A stretch of DNA of 56,219 bases, taken from positions 1-56,219 of the forward strand of contig CALXNA010000021.1 in NCBI GenBank assembly GCA_944389615.1. The letters run 5' to 3'. A model generated the notes under the pieces. It was not told the origin of the DNA. It saw nothing but the letters and a program-made list of their open reading frames with translations, and ran no database searches. Both the position numbers and the translations under genes were made by a program. Positions 18,026 through 27,207 of this stretch are shown piece by piece; within the stretch, counting starts at the first letter, position 1; each line of letters begins with the position of its first letter. The stretch is from an uncultured Anaerobiospirillum sp. Lineage in GTDB: Bacteria; Pseudomonadota; Gammaproteobacteria; Enterobacterales; Succinivibrionaceae.

Positions 18026-19717
18026 TTAGTGCTTAAGCTGGTAGTGGGCGGTGCACCACGAGACGTAGCCGCCGCTTAAGTTGTAGACCTTTTTGACGCC
18101 GAAGTGGCGCAGCATGCAGGCGGCTGTATGGCCGCGCACGCCAACTTGGCAGGCGACGACGTAGGTCTTGTTCGGGTCAAATGGCTGCTTTTTGTGGTGG
18201 GCGCGCAGAGCATCAACTGGGATATTGATAAAGCCCGGCAAGGCGCAAACCGCGATTTCCTCCGGGGCGCGCACGTCGATGCAGACGAGGTCATGGTCTT
18301 GGACGCGCAGCTCATCGAACTCGGCTGGGGTAATCATGTCCTCAAGGCCGTCGACCACGTTGGCGGCGGTGGAACCGGCCATATTGACCGGCGAGCGTGG
18401 AGCGCTATATGGCGGCGCATAGGCGCTCTCAAAGTCGACTAAGTCGTACACGGTGCCGCGCATCTGCATCAAAGCCGAGATCACCTCGAGGTTCTTGTCG
18501 ATGCTGACCTCGCCCACCGCTTGGGCACCTAAGACTAAGCCGGTCTTCTTGTTGAAGATGAGCTTTAAGTGTACCGGCTTGGCCTGCTCAAACCACGAGA
18601 CGTGGTGCGGCGTGTGTACCGTCACTTCGGCGACATCAGGTTGATCCTTGAGGGCACGACGGTTCATGCCGACGGCACCGGCGGTAAGGCCCATCACCCG
18701 GACAATGCTGACGCCCAAGGAGCCCTTAAAGTGCAAGCAGCCCGATGGCCCCAAGCCCACCTTGAGGATGTTGTGCGCAGCGATGCGGCTTTGCTTGGAC
18801 GCAGGACCGGCCAAGGCAATGGTGCCCAAGCGGTCTTCAGGCACGCCTTGCACTGCGACCACGTCACCTAAGGCGTAGATATCTGGATCGTTGGTCTGTA
18901 AGGTGTCGGCGACCTCAAGGTAGCCGCGGGCATTGAGCTTGAGACCACTATCTTTGACAAAGTCCGTCTGCGGCACGATGCCTAAGGCCATGATCACGAG
19001 CTGCGTGTCGATCGTCTCGCCATTGTCTAAGGCCACAGTCAGGCCCGTCTCAGTCTTGGTGATGTCGGCAATGCCGATGCCGAGCTTCAAGGAGACGCCA
19101 TGTTGGTCGAGCTCACGATGGAGGTACTGGGCGATATCCGGATCGACCGGCGCTAAGACCTGCGGGGCCTTCTCCACTAAGGTGACCTCAATGCCGCGAT
19201 GCTTTAAGTTCTCGCAGGCCTCAAGGCCGATAAAGCCCCCGCCCACGACTACGGCGTGCTTGACGTCATGAGCCTCAACGAAGGCCTTGATCTGATCTGC
19301 GTCCTCGATACAGCGCATGGCGTAGACGCCCGGCTTATCGCAAGCAAAGGACGGCATGATGGCACCAGCGCCGGTGGCGATCACGAGCTTGTCGTAGCTG
19401 ATGGTCTCGACCTTGGCATTAGGCTGGTTGACAGCAACCACTGAGACGCACTTATGCTCCCGGTCAAGGCCCACCGCCTTGGTACTATCTAAGACCTTGA
19501 TGTTAAAGCGGTGGTCAAACATCTCCTTGTTGGCCAAGAAGAGGTTATTACGCTCGCTGATGATACCGCCCGTGAAGTAAGGCAGGGCACAGCCTGACCA
19601 CGAGATGTACGGATTCTTCTCGACGATGACGATCTCCGCTTGCTCGTCTAAGCGCCGCAAGCGCGCTGCAATACCGGCACCACCGGCTGTACCACCAATA
19701 ATGACAATCTTCACCAA
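18026..19717 (-). CDS. CoA-disulfide reductase-type flavoprotein with C-terminal rhodanese domain
   Basis: FAD- and NAD(P)H-dependent reductase of 563 residues in the CoADR-Rhd group, which reduces CoA disulfides, CoA persulfides or polysulfide. N-terminal FAD motif IGGTAGGAGIAARLRR; redox cysteine in WSGCALPY (single-cysteine type); NAD(P)H motif VVGGGFIGLEACENL; second FAD motif YALGDVV. The rhodanese domain (about 460-563) has the active loop CQVGVRGHTA with its cysteine. Such fusions link persulfide handling to CoA thiol balance in anaerobes and facultative organisms; the exact substrate cannot be read from sequence. Confidence 0.88.
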   Translation of the reverse strand: MVKIVIIGGTAGGAGIAARLRRLDEQAEIVIVEKNPYISWSGCALPYFTGGIISERNNLFLANKEMFDHRFNIKVLDSTKAVGLDREHKCVSVVAVNQPNAKVETISYDKLVIATGAGAIMPSFACDKPGVYAMRCIEDADQIKAFVEAHDVKHAVVVGGGFIGLEACENLKHRGIEVTLVEKAPQVLAPVDPDIAQYLHRELDQHGVSLKLGIGIADITKTETGLTVALDNGETIDTQLVIMALGIVPQTDFVKDSGLKLNARGYLEVADTLQTNDPDIYALGDVVAVQGVPEDRLGTIALAGPASKQSRIAAHNILKVGLGPSGCLHFKGSLGVSIVRVMGLTAGAVGMNRRALKDQPDVAEVTVHTPHHVSWFEQAKPVHLKLIFNKKTGLVLGAQAVGEVSIDKNLEVISALMQMRGTVYDLVDFESAYAPPYSAPRSPVNMAGSTAANVVDGLEDMITPAEFDELRVQDHDLVCIDVRAPEEIAVCALPGFINIPVDALRAHHKKQPFDPNKTYVVACQVGVRGHTAACMLRHFGVKKVYNLSGGYVSWCTAHYQLKH

Positions 19718-20025
19718 ACACGCTCCTATGTTTCTGCAGCCTCAGATGTCCGAAAGGAACCTCGCAGGCTATGCCAAGGCCTGCTGGCAGGGCAAGCCCA
19801 AGGCCATTCCAAGGCACAACAACCCGTGCGACCATTGTGCCAGATGTGGGCCCACAGCCTAGCACCGTGCACCACAAAGCATGATCTAAGATCGATTCTA
19901 CGGAGAAAACCCGATCCGACGCCCCTTTTTGTTGGCGCAAAGTGTGCACAAAAACACAAATTGGCCGTTGAATCTACTAAGCAGTTTCACCTCAACCGAT
20001 GGCTGGGCCATCAAAGGAGCTCCGT
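19718..20025. other. Intergenic stretch between divergent genes
   Basis: This 308-base gap should hold promoters for the reductase (minus) and the unknown gene (plus). I see a 12-bp perfect palindrome TGTGGGCCCACA at 19845-19856 and the word GCAGTTTCACC near 19981, but no consensus promoter on either strand. Confidence 0.4.
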
Positions 20026-20655
20026 ATGGACGTAGCCTCGACCTTTGCGGTAAGCGTAGCCCCGCCTCCTTTCCAAAAAGAGGTGGACGAAGCCCGCCGC
20101 GACACCCAAAATCGCGTCAGCATTCCGCAGCTCAACGAATCCCATGCCTCCAAGGGTCAAACCCACATTGGCGATCGCCGCGGCAACACCGAAGGCGAAA
20201 ACTCACTCTTGGTCGCCCAGCAGCATGGGATGCTCGACGCCGAAGACGAAATCTACGTCGACGAGAACGGCCAGCGCAAACGCCGCCGCGGACGGCGCCG
20301 CGAGCAGGAGGCTGAGGAGCAAGGCCAAGACGATGCCTCCGAGCAGGGCGACAACTACGGCTTTGGCGCAAACGAGTACGTCCAAGACCTCGAAGGCGCC
20401 CCCAACTCCGATGAGACCACCGAGCCGATCAAGGCAGGCTACGACCCCATTACCGGCTTCTATCTCATCCCAGCCACGCGCTTTCATCATGCGCGCAAAG
20501 TGCTGCTGCGCTTTCGCGAGCAAAACGTGCACTTTCTCGAGCGCTTTAGCGACAAAACCACGGCGGTGGGCCTCATCAACTTCGCTCTATGCCGCCACTA
20601 CGGCAGCATCATTCCACACTGCCGCTTAGGCCAAGTGGTCGAGCGCCGCGCCTGA
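20026..20655 (+). CDS. Protein of unknown function, 209 residues
   Basis: I do not recognise it. The ATG follows AAAGGAGCTCCGT, a strong ribosome site. The first 130 residues are hydrophilic and low in complexity, with a very basic run RKRRRGRRRE near residue 85 followed by an acidic, glutamine-rich stretch. The last 80 residues look folded: YDPITGFYLIPATRFHHARK, LLRFREQNVHFLERFSD and INFALCRHYGSIIPHCRLG. Codon use matches neighbours. The basic patch could bind nucleic acid. It converges on greB across a hairpin. Confidence 0.7.
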   Translation: MDVASTFAVSVAPPPFQKEVDEARRDTQNRVSIPQLNESHASKGQTHIGDRRGNTEGENSLLVAQQHGMLDAEDEIYVDENGQRKRRRGRRREQEAEEQGQDDASEQGDNYGFGANEYVQDLEGAPNSDETTEPIKAGYDPITGFYLIPATRFHHARKVLLRFREQNVHFLERFSDKTTAVGLINFALCRHYGSIIPHCRLGQVVERRA

Positions 20656-20684
20656 GCGCATTCAGCCCCAGGCCGTGCGCCGCA

Positions 20685-20701
20685 GGCCGCCTACGGCGGC
20701 C
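20685..20701. terminator. Hairpin between converging genes
   Basis: GGCCGCC and GGCGGCC pair around TAC, between the stop codons of the unknown gene and greB. It has no T run, so its strength as a terminator is uncertain. Confidence 0.4.
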
Positions 20702-20713
20702 CGCAGCTTCACT

Positions 20714-21331
20714 CTACTTGACCAAGGTGCTCAGATAGCTTTGCTCAAGCTTTTTGAGCTCCTCAGGGCTGAGCTCTTGGGCCTCTTCTTGCGGAGCTGC
20801 CTCGTCCATATTCTCGTGGTCGACTTGGTGCGGCTCCAGCTCAGTAAACCACTCTGGGCACTTGTAGGAAATCTTGTTGACGTACCAGATGCGATCGCCC
20901 TTAGGGGTATGCACCACCGCATCATCGCCCTCGCTCTTGCCAAGGAGCGCGCGGGCCATTGGGGCATCAACTGAGATGTAGTTATCGCGCCCGAAAATCT
21001 CCTCTGAGCCCACGATGCGCAGCTGCATCAGCGAGGCATCGTCATCGGCCTCGATCTCGACGTAGGCGCCAAAGAAGACACGCCCTTCTTGCTGGACATT
21101 AAACTCCACCACCTGCAGCTGGTTGAGCACCTTGCGCAGGTAGCGAATGCGCCGGTCGATCTGCGCCAAGAGGCGCTTGTTGTATTGGTAGTCGGCGTTC
21201 TCGGAGCGATCACCTAAGCTTGCCGCCCACGACACCTTGGCGGTGACATCCGGGCGCTTCTCAAGCCACAGGTAATCTAGCTCCTTCTTTAACAGCTCGT
21301 AACCTTGCGGGGTAATGTAAGGCTTGGCCAC
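20714..21331 (-). CDS. greB: Transcription elongation factor GreB
   Basis: Rescues backtracked RNA polymerase by stimulating transcript cleavage. The N-terminal coiled coil carries LGDRSENADYQYNKR, with the acidic tip residues, and the block FGAYVEIEADDD fits GreB. DAPMARALLGKSEGD is the usual C-domain end. At 205 residues it exceeds the 158 of E. coli; the last 50 residues form an acidic tail (ENMDEAAPQEEAQEL). It lies beside pckA as in the E. coli region, but envZ-ompR are missing. Confidence 0.95.
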   Translation of the reverse strand: MAKPYITPQGYELLKKELDYLWLEKRPDVTAKVSWAASLGDRSENADYQYNKRLLAQIDRRIRYLRKVLNQLQVVEFNVQQEGRVFFGAYVEIEADDDASLMQLRIVGSEEIFGRDNYISVDAPMARALLGKSEGDDAVVHTPKGDRIWYVNKISYKCPEWFTELEPHQVDHENMDEAAPQEEAQELSPEELKKLEQSYLSTLVK

Positions 21332-21475
21332 AGCATCCTCCGTGCAGCCTCCAGCGGCGGCGCCGCGGCAGCATGCCGCGCAGGCGCCACAGCGCAGTCA
21401 ACCTGCGCGCGGACGCAGGCTACGCCTGCGCATATGACCTGCGCTGCCGCGCCTGCGCTGGGGGCCCAATAAGAT

Positions 21476-21505
21476 ATAAGGCCCGAGATGCAAGCACCTC
21501 GGGCC
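21476..21505 (-). terminator. Terminator after pckA
   Basis: GGCCCGAG and CTCGGGCC pair around 10 nt; on the minus strand a T-rich run (TTATATCTTATT) follows. It lies 60 bases past the pckA stop. Confidence 0.75.
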
Positions 21506-21566
21506 CTCAACCTAAACTAGGTGGCACCTTGAAGCTTCTCAGCTTAGGTGCGTTGGCTTAGGGAAA

Positions 21567-23165
21567 TTATAACTGTGGACCAGCCTTAACTAACTCGCCA
21601 CCTAAGCTCTCGAACTTCTTGAAGTTCTTTTGGAAGCGCTCAGCTAAGTCCTTAGCCTTCTTATCCCACTCAGCAGCGTCAGCGTAGGTGTTGCGTGGGT
21701 CTAAGATGTTGGTGTCAACACCCTTTAACTCAGCAGGTACGGTGAAGTTGAAGTATGGGATGGTGGCGGTAGGAGCGGTATCGATCGAGCCGTCTAAGAT
21801 GGCGTCGATGATGCCACGGGTATCCTTAATGGAGATGCGCTTGCCGGTGCCATTCCAACCGGTATTGACTAAGTAAGCCTTAGCACCAGACTTGTTCATG
21901 CGCTCAACCAGAACCTCAGCATACTTGGTTGGAGGTAAGGTTAAGAAAGCAGCGCCGAAGCAAGAGGAGAAGGTTGGGGTAGGCTCGGTGATGCCACGCT
22001 CAGTACCAGCTAACTTGGCGGTGAAGCCGGAGAGGAAGTAGTACTGGGTCTGCTCTGGGGAGAGGATCGAGACTGGTGGTAATACGCCGAAAGCGTCAGC
22101 CGATAAGAAGATTACGCGCTTAGCAGCTGGAGCCTTGGAGACTGGCTTTACGATGTTGTGGATGTGGTAGATTGGGTACGAAACACGAGTGTTCTCGGTT
22201 ACGGACTTGTCAGCGAAGTCAATCTTGCCATTGGCATCAACGGTTACGTTCTCTAATAAGGCATTACGCTTGATAGCGTTCCAGATGTCTGGCTCATTCT
22301 CCTTAGAGAGGTTGATAACCTTAGCGTAGCAGCCACCCTCAAAGTTGAAGACGCCATCGTCGTCCCAGCCGTGCTCGTCGTCACCGATTAACAGGCGCTT
22401 AGGATCGGTGGATAAGGTGGTCTTACCAGTGCCCGACAGACCGAAGAAGATGGCGGTGTTCTCGCCATTTAAGTCGGTGTTGGCCGAGCAGTGCATTGCA
22501 GCAATGCCCTTTAATGGGAGGTAGAAGTTCATCATAGAGAACATGCCCTTCTTCATCTCACCACCGTACCAGGTGTTGAGGATGATCTGCATCTTCTCTT
22601 TTAAGTTGAAGACTACGGCGGTCTCAGAGTTGAGGCCTAACTCCTTGTAGTTCTCAACCTTAGCCTTGGAAGCATTCAGAACTACGAAGTCTGGCTCGAA
22701 GTCCTTTAACTCTTCCTCGGTTGGACGGATGAACATGTTGGTTACGAAGTGAGCCTGCCAAGCAACTTCCATTACGAAGCGGATCTTGAGGCGGGTATCG
22801 GCGTTAGCACCGCAGAAGAGGTCAACAACAAATAAACGCTTGTTGGAGAGCTCCTTGCCGGCTAAGTCCTTTAACGTGGCCCAAGTAGCCTCGGTAACTG
22901 GCTTGTTATCGTTCTTGAACTCGTCAGAAGTCCACCAAACTTCCTTGGAGGCATCATTCTTAACGATGAACTTATCCTTTGGAGAGCGGCCAGTATAGAT
23001 ACCAGTCATTACGTTGACTGCACCCATCTCAGTAACAGTGCCCTTCTCGTAGCCCTGTAAGGAGGCCTTGGTCTCCTCAGCGAACAGCTGCTCGTAAGAT
23101 GGATTGTGGACAATCTCGGTAGCGCCAGTGATACCGTACTTGGCTAAACTTTCTTGTAAGCTCAT
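21567..23165 (-). CDS. pckA: Phosphoenolpyruvate carboxykinase (ATP)
   Basis: Interconverts oxaloacetate plus ATP with phosphoenolpyruvate, CO2 and ADP. In succinate-forming rumen and gut bacteria it runs in the carboxylating direction and saves ATP. It has 532 residues. Substrate site [13 protein letters not shown]-loop [13 protein letters not shown] and metal site [20 protein letters not shown] are intact. The ATG at 23165 follows GGAG and [12 protein letters not shown] aligns with known N termini; a longer in-frame reading is arginine-rich and rejected. Leucine is coded mostly by TTA, hinting at high expression with a TTA-adapted tRNA pool. Confidence 0.97.
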   Translation of the reverse strand: MSLQESLAKYGITGATEIVHNPSYEQLFAEETKASLQGYEKGTVTEMGAVNVMTGIYTGRSPKDKFIVKNDASKEVWWTSDEFKNDNKPVTEATWATLKDLAGKELSNKRLFVVDLFCGANADTRLKIRFVMEVAWQAHFVTNMFIRPTEEELKDFEPDFVVLNASKAKVENYKELGLNSETAVVFNLKEKMQIILNTWYGGEMKKGMFSMMNFYLPLKGIAAMHCSANTDLNGENTAIFFGLSGTGKTTLSTDPKRLLIGDDEHGWDDDGVFNFEGGCYAKVINLSKENEPDIWNAIKRNALLENVTVDANGKIDFADKSVTENTRVSYPIYHIHNIVKPVSKAPAAKRVIFLSADAFGVLPPVSILSPEQTQYYFLSGFTAKLAGTERGITEPTPTFSSCFGAAFLTLPPTKYAEVLVERMNKSGAKAYLVNTGWNGTGKRISIKDTRGIIDAILDGSIDTAPTATIPYFNFTVPAELKGVDTNILDPRNTYADAAEWDKKAKDLAERFQKNFKKFESLGGELVKAGPQL

Positions 23166-23578
23166 TTTTTTCTCCACTAGGCGGCGAAGCGAGCCCCGCC
23201 GTTCTTTGCAAACAAGTCTATTGTAGCCTAAAACATTGGCCTGTGATCGCACTGCTCCCACAAGCGCGCAAATTAACCGAAGGCCGCAAACACAGGCCAG
23301 TTCAGGCCTCAAAGATCGCCGACGAAGGCCCAAAACCAGCGCTGCCCTCCCCTAGGTGAGCCACCTGTCCGACAGCTTTTGCCCCAAAAGAGACTTGGCA
23401 CGATTTTGCACGTCGTCTGCGGATAAATTTGAGCAGGCCGCCGACTAAGCCCCAGCATCTGCCTTATACTGAGGGGCGCTTGAGCGCCTAAGGGCGCAGG
23501 CGCGGGTCTGGGCCTTACTTCAGCGGGGCCGGTCCTAAGTTTGGTCACAGCTGAACTAGCACATCTGGTTTAAGTTTC
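23166..23578. other. pckA-nfuA divergent intergenic region
   Basis: These 413 bases separate divergent genes. On the minus strand TACAAT at 23220-23225, in GGCTACAATAG, is a likely pckA -10 about 55 bases from its start. On the plus strand TATACT at 23465 may serve nfuA, without a clear -35. No gene or strong palindrome is seen. Confidence 0.45.
23220..23225 (-). promoter_or_regulatory. Probable pckA -10 element
   Basis: TACAAT in the context GGCTACAATAG, matching the GCTAnAATG form seen before other genes here. A good -35 is not apparent. Confidence 0.45.
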
Positions 23579-24169
23579 ATGAGCAAGATTACGGTAACCC
23601 CAGCGGCCCAAAAGTATCTCTTCGGCATCATCGAGCAGCAGAAGATGGAAGGCCTCGCCATTCGTCTGACAGTCAACAACCCGTGCACTCCGGCCGTGGA
23701 GAGCGGCATCTTGTACTGCCCTAAGGAATACATCAACTTAGACGACCTGCACTTTAAGATGGAAGGCTTTGAGATCGTCATCGCCCAAGACGTCGCCCCG
23801 TTCTTAGATGAGACCGAGATCGACTTAGGCAAGACCGATGAGGGTGAGGATCTGCTCACCATGCACTGCCCGAACCTCAAGAAGAATCCATTAGGTGACG
23901 ATGCCCCGCTCAAGGATCAGGTCGCCTACTTCGTCGAGCACTTCTTAAGCAAGGACTTAGCAGGTCACGGTGGCGCCGTCCGTCTCATCAACTTAACCGA
24001 TGATGGCATCGCTGAAGTCGAGTTCTCAGGCGGCTGCCAAGGCTGCTCGCAGGCCAGCTACACCCTGCACAATGGCTTAGAGCAGCAGCTGCTCAACGCC
24101 TTCCCGGGCAAGGTCACGGGCGTCAAGGATGTCACCAACCACGCCTCAGGCGAAAACCCATTTGCCTAA
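23579..24169 (+). CDS. nfuA: Fe-S biogenesis protein NfuA
   Basis: Carrier that accepts a [4Fe-4S] cluster and passes it to target enzymes, important under oxidative or iron stress. The 196 residues match E. coli (191). The N-terminal half is a degenerate A-type carrier domain (KITVTPAAQKYL) without its cysteines; the C-terminal Nfu domain has the cluster-binding CxxC in SGGCQGCSQA. The start ATG is 54 bases past a possible CTTATACTG -10 plus leader. It diverges from pckA. Confidence 0.97.
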   Translation: MSKITVTPAAQKYLFGIIEQQKMEGLAIRLTVNNPCTPAVESGILYCPKEYINLDDLHFKMEGFEIVIAQDVAPFLDETEIDLGKTDEGEDLLTMHCPNLKKNPLGDDAPLKDQVAYFVEHFLSKDLAGHGGAVRLINLTDDGIAEVEFSGGCQGCSQASYTLHNGLEQQLLNAFPGKVTGVKDVTNHASGENPFA

Positions 24170-24191
24170 CCAGCACATCCCGTGCTGCCTG

Positions 24192-24222
24192 CAGCCCACC
24201 TGACGGTGGGCTGTATCGTTTT
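24192..24222 (+). terminator. Terminator after nfuA
   Basis: CAGCCCACC and GGTGGGCTG pair around TGAC, followed by TATCGTTTT. It starts 23 bases past the nfuA stop and faces the gpsA gene end. Confidence 0.75.
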
Positions 24223-24288
24223 AGACGACCGCATCCTACTTCGACAGCAAACGCCGCCTCCGGCAGCAAACGTCGCCGCACCCAGCGC

Positions 24289-25299
24289 CTACTCCGAGGT
24301 GAGCTCGCGGCTGAGAAGGTCACGCGCCGCCTGCGCGCCATCCTTGTGGTTGACCAAGACCTCATAGAGCTCATGGCAGATCGGCATCTCGATGTGATGG
24401 CGCTCGGCGAGCGCCCGCACCACCTGCACCATATGGTAGCCCTCGACCACTTGGCCAATTTGACGCAGCGCCTCAGGCGCGGTGAGGCCTTGCCCCAGCA
24501 TCACGCCCAGTCTGCGATTGCGCGACTGATTGTCAGTGCAGGTGAGCATCAAGTCACCAAGGCCCGACAGGCCCATAAAGCCGCGCTCACTCGCCCCAAG
24601 GGCCACGCCCAAGCGGATCATTTCGGCAAGGCCGCGCGAGATCAAGGCAGTGCGCGCATTGGCGCCATAGCCCAAGCCATCGGACATACCAGCACCGATG
24701 GCGATGACGTTTTTGACCGCGCCGCCGAGCTGCAAGGCGAGCAAGTCGGAGCTGGCATAGACGCGGAAGGTTGGTGTGTGCATCAGCTGGCACAACTCCG
24801 CGACAAAAGTCGGATCGGTTCCAGCGCAGGCAATCGCGGTAGGCAGACCACGCGCCAACTCGCGCGCGAAGGTTGGCCCCGACAGAGCCGCCACCGGCAA
24901 ATTCAGGGGCGCAAGCTCACGGACGATCACTTGGGAGAGGAAGGCGCCGCTGCCATGCTCTAAGCCCTTAGTGGCAAAGGCAATGCGCTGGGAGCCCGTA
25001 AGAAAAGGCTTGATTGCTTGGAGCGTGGCGGTAAAGGCACTGGAGGGCACCACTAAGAGCAGGTCGCGGCTGAAGGCGACGGTCTGCGCCAAATCTGCGG
25101 TAACCTCAAGGTTAGGCGGCAGCACAATCCCGGGCAAGTACTTGGCGTTTTGGCGCTCGCGCTGCATCAGCTCCGCCTGCTCTTGGGAGCGCGCCCAGAG
25201 CTTGACCTTGAACTCCGGGCCCTTGGAGGCCACCGCAAGGGCCAAGGCCGTGCCGTAAGAGCCCGCGCCCAGTACGCTCAAAGTCTTCTCACCCATCAT
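24289..25299 (-). CDS. gpsA: Glycerol-3-phosphate dehydrogenase [NAD(P)+]
   Basis: Reduces dihydroxyacetone phosphate to sn-glycerol 3-phosphate for phospholipid synthesis. There are 336 residues. Dinucleotide site VLGAGSYGTALA, FATKGLEHGSG, SGPTFARELARGLPTA, the catalytic lysine in GAVKNVIAIGAG and the substrate motif NARTALISRGLAEM are all present. Two ATG codons open the frame; either may be used after AGGGGGC. gpsA-secB-yibN-gpmI keeps E. coli order, but grxC and cysE are not here. Confidence 0.97.
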   Translation of the reverse strand: MMGEKTLSVLGAGSYGTALALAVASKGPEFKVKLWARSQEQAELMQRERQNAKYLPGIVLPPNLEVTADLAQTVAFSRDLLLVVPSSAFTATLQAIKPFLTGSQRIAFATKGLEHGSGAFLSQVIVRELAPLNLPVAALSGPTFARELARGLPTAIACAGTDPTFVAELCQLMHTPTFRVYASSDLLALQLGGAVKNVIAIGAGMSDGLGYGANARTALISRGLAEMIRLGVALGASERGFMGLSGLGDLMLTCTDNQSRNRRLGVMLGQGLTAPEALRQIGQVVEGYHMVQVVRALAERHHIEMPICHELYEVLVNHKDGAQAARDLLSRELTSE

Positions 25300-25383
25300 T
25301 GCCCCCTTAAGCCCGACTAGCTCTGCACCTGCTCCGCCTCAGCTATCAGTACAGGCGCTGACCACGCAGGCGGCGCTCCAAAG

Positions 25384-25415
25384 TAAAAACGACGTGCTGT
25401 CTCCAGTCACGTCGT
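25384..25415 (-). terminator. Terminator after secB
   Basis: On the minus strand ACGACGTG and CACGTCGT pair around 11 nt and are followed by TTTTACTTT. It separates secB from gpsA. Confidence 0.8.
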
Positions 25416-25511
25416 CGCATGGGTTCTTGGCGCTTCTTAAGCCCTATCCCATAGCCTAAGAAGCCGACCAAGAATACTGAAGGTTGGGCTGAACCCTGAC
25501 CTTAAAACTCA

Positions 25512-26027
25512 TTACTCAGCCTTTGGCTGCTCTTCGCTCTTGGCGCCTTCCTTAGCGGACTGAGCCTCTTGCTGAGCCTTGCGAGCGCGGAACAGAGCCT
25601 CGAAGTTGATTGGGGCTAAGTTCAGCTGAGGGAAGGTGGCGCGAGCAACTAAGTTAGAGATGAACTCACGAGCATAAGGGAAGAGGATGTTAGGAGCGGT
25701 ACCGCCTAACAAGAACTCACCGGCCTCGTTTGGAATGTTGCGCATCTGGAACAGACCGGCTTGGGTTACTTCGCAGATGAAAGCGGTCTTATCATCATTC
25801 TTGCAGGTGATGGTGATACGTAAGGCCACCTCGTACATGTCGTCGGCAATCTTGGAGGTCTTGGTGTCGAAGTTGACCTTAAGCTCTGGCTCCCACTTGT
25901 TGCGGAAGATATCTGGGCTGTGTGGAGTCTCTAAGGACGAGTTCTTAGCGTAGACTCGGTGGAGATCGAAGATTGGACGGTTGGAATCCAGTTGCGGCTG
26001 CTGTTGCTCTTTTGCGTTCTCAGACAT
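25512..26027 (-). CDS. secB: Protein-export chaperone SecB
   Basis: Cytosolic tetrameric chaperone that keeps preproteins unfolded and hands them to SecA. It has 171 residues. RVYAKNSSLETPHSPDIF, QAGLFQM, LGGTAPNILFPYAREFISNLV and ATFPQLNLAPINFEALF are the conserved core. The C terminus is lysine- and glutamate-rich. The N terminus is glutamine-rich, without clear function. Confidence 0.97.
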   Translation of the reverse strand: MSENAKEQQQPQLDSNRPIFDLHRVYAKNSSLETPHSPDIFRNKWEPELKVNFDTKTSKIADDMYEVALRITITCKNDDKTAFICEVTQAGLFQMRNIPNEAGEFLLGGTAPNILFPYAREFISNLVARATFPQLNLAPINFEALFRARKAQQEAQSAKEGAKSEEQPKAE

Positions 26028-26113
26028 CGTACTTGTCCTGTAAAACTAAAGGTAGGGATCCAGATGGCGCTGCCGCTGAGGCCTAAACCCTAGCTCGTGG
26101 CAGCCTAGGTGCG

Positions 26114-26575
26114 CTATTTCTTGTATGACAGTGGCAAATTCGCGTTTGACCACTCCATGATGCCGCCATCTAAGATGAAAACTTTGGTGAAACCTTGCTT
26201 CTTTAAGAAGCGACCGCTGTTAAAGCACTCGCTATCAAACTTGTCCTTGCCCACCAGCACCACCGGCTTATCGCGACGGCTATCGATGCGGTTGACCTTG
26301 CCGCCCTTGATGTCGGCGGCGGAGATGTTCAGGGAGTTGGCAATATGGCCCTTGGCGAAGCTTTCAGCATTGCGGATATCGACAAACACACCGTCATCGC
26401 GGTTAACCAAGAGGACAGCGTTGTTGCTGGTGGCCTTCGGGATCCTAGTCATCATCAGCTTGAACTGGACTACCACCAACATGACCACGACGACGATCCA
26501 TGCACCGACCATGAAGTAGTGGCGCATAAAGAAGTCGGGAAATTCAGAAACGAGCTCGGAAAAATTGAAATCCAC
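26114..26575 (-). CDS. yibN: Membrane-anchored rhodanese-like protein (YibN type)
   Basis: It has 153 residues with a GTG start after TTGAGG. A single N-terminal membrane segment (MVGAWIVVVVMLVVVQF) is followed by a rhodanese fold: VFVDIRNAESFAKGHIANSLNI, VVLVGKDKFDSECFNSGRF and FILDGGIMEWSNANLPL. A cysteine lies in the expected active-loop region but the loop is atypical, as in E. coli YibN. Upstream in-frame ATG readings extend into arginine-rich sequence and are unlikely. Position between secB and gpmI matches E. coli. Function of the family is poorly known. Confidence 0.85.
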   Translation of the reverse strand: MDFNFSELVSEFPDFFMRHYFMVGAWIVVVVMLVVVQFKLMMTRIPKATSNNAVLLVNRDDGVFVDIRNAESFAKGHIANSLNISAADIKGGKVNRIDSRRDKPVVLVGKDKFDSECFNSGRFLKKQGFTKVFILDGGIMEWSNANLPLSYKK

Positions 26576-27207
26576 GATTTGAAACCTCAAGCAGGCCGAT
26601 GGAGAGTACCGGTCACTCAAATAGTGGGCTATTTTAGCACAAGCATGCGCAGGTAATGCGGCCGTACGCGCACGTACGCCAACTCGCCCCATCATGGCAG
26701 CGCAAGCTTAGGCCAAACTTAGCAAGCCCTGCCCCTAGATGCCAAAACCAGCGCTTCGCCTGCGCCGCGGGCGCAGTCCACCTGCGCTCCCGCGCAGGCT
26801 GTCTGCACCCCCGCGCAGGCTGTCTGCACCCCCGCGCAGGCTGTCTGCACTCCCGCGCACCACCACGACCACCTCCCGCGCCCATAACCTGCACCGTGGT
26901 CGCGTTGCCTCACCTCCCGCCCCCTGCCGCAGGCACGGGCGCACAGGCGCTATTGCGCCGCTTGCGCGTCTGAGAAATCTGAGCGCAAGCGCCAAGGCCC
27001 ACCGCAGGCCGCCTTGCGCCCATGGCAAGCTACCTTAGCCGCTTGTCTATCAGATCCGTGCGCGCAGCGCGCTTCATTGCGCCTACGATCGTGCTAATAT
27101 GAGAAGTTGAGTGTGCGCCCAGAAGGTCTGTCACCTCCCTGCCGCGCCGCCTCAGGTAGCCTTGCTCCTTAGGCCTAAATCACGAAACTTTTGAGATTTG
27201 AACGCAA
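26576..27207. other. yibN-gpmI divergent intergenic region
   Basis: These 632 bases hold no convincing gene. A 21-bp tandem repeat lies at 26787-26860. Just before gpmI is AT-richer sequence where a promoter is likely (CTAATATGAG near 27094), with GAGATTTGAACGCAA as a weak ribosome site. Confidence 0.45.
26787..26860. repeat. 21-bp tandem repeat
   Basis: The unit CCCCGCGCAGGCTGTCTGCA (with one further base) occurs three times in a row from 26787, 26808 and 26829, with a partial fourth. The period is a multiple of three. There are no spacers, so this is not a CRISPR array. Confidence 0.85.

Noticed and set aside
21567..23333. Longer PckA starting at 23333
   Set aside because: The extra 56 residues are arginine-rich and lie upstream of the likely -10 element; known PckA proteins begin near the chosen start.
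26787..26860. CRISPR-like short repeats
   Set aside because: Units are contiguous with no spacers; no cas genes are in the window.
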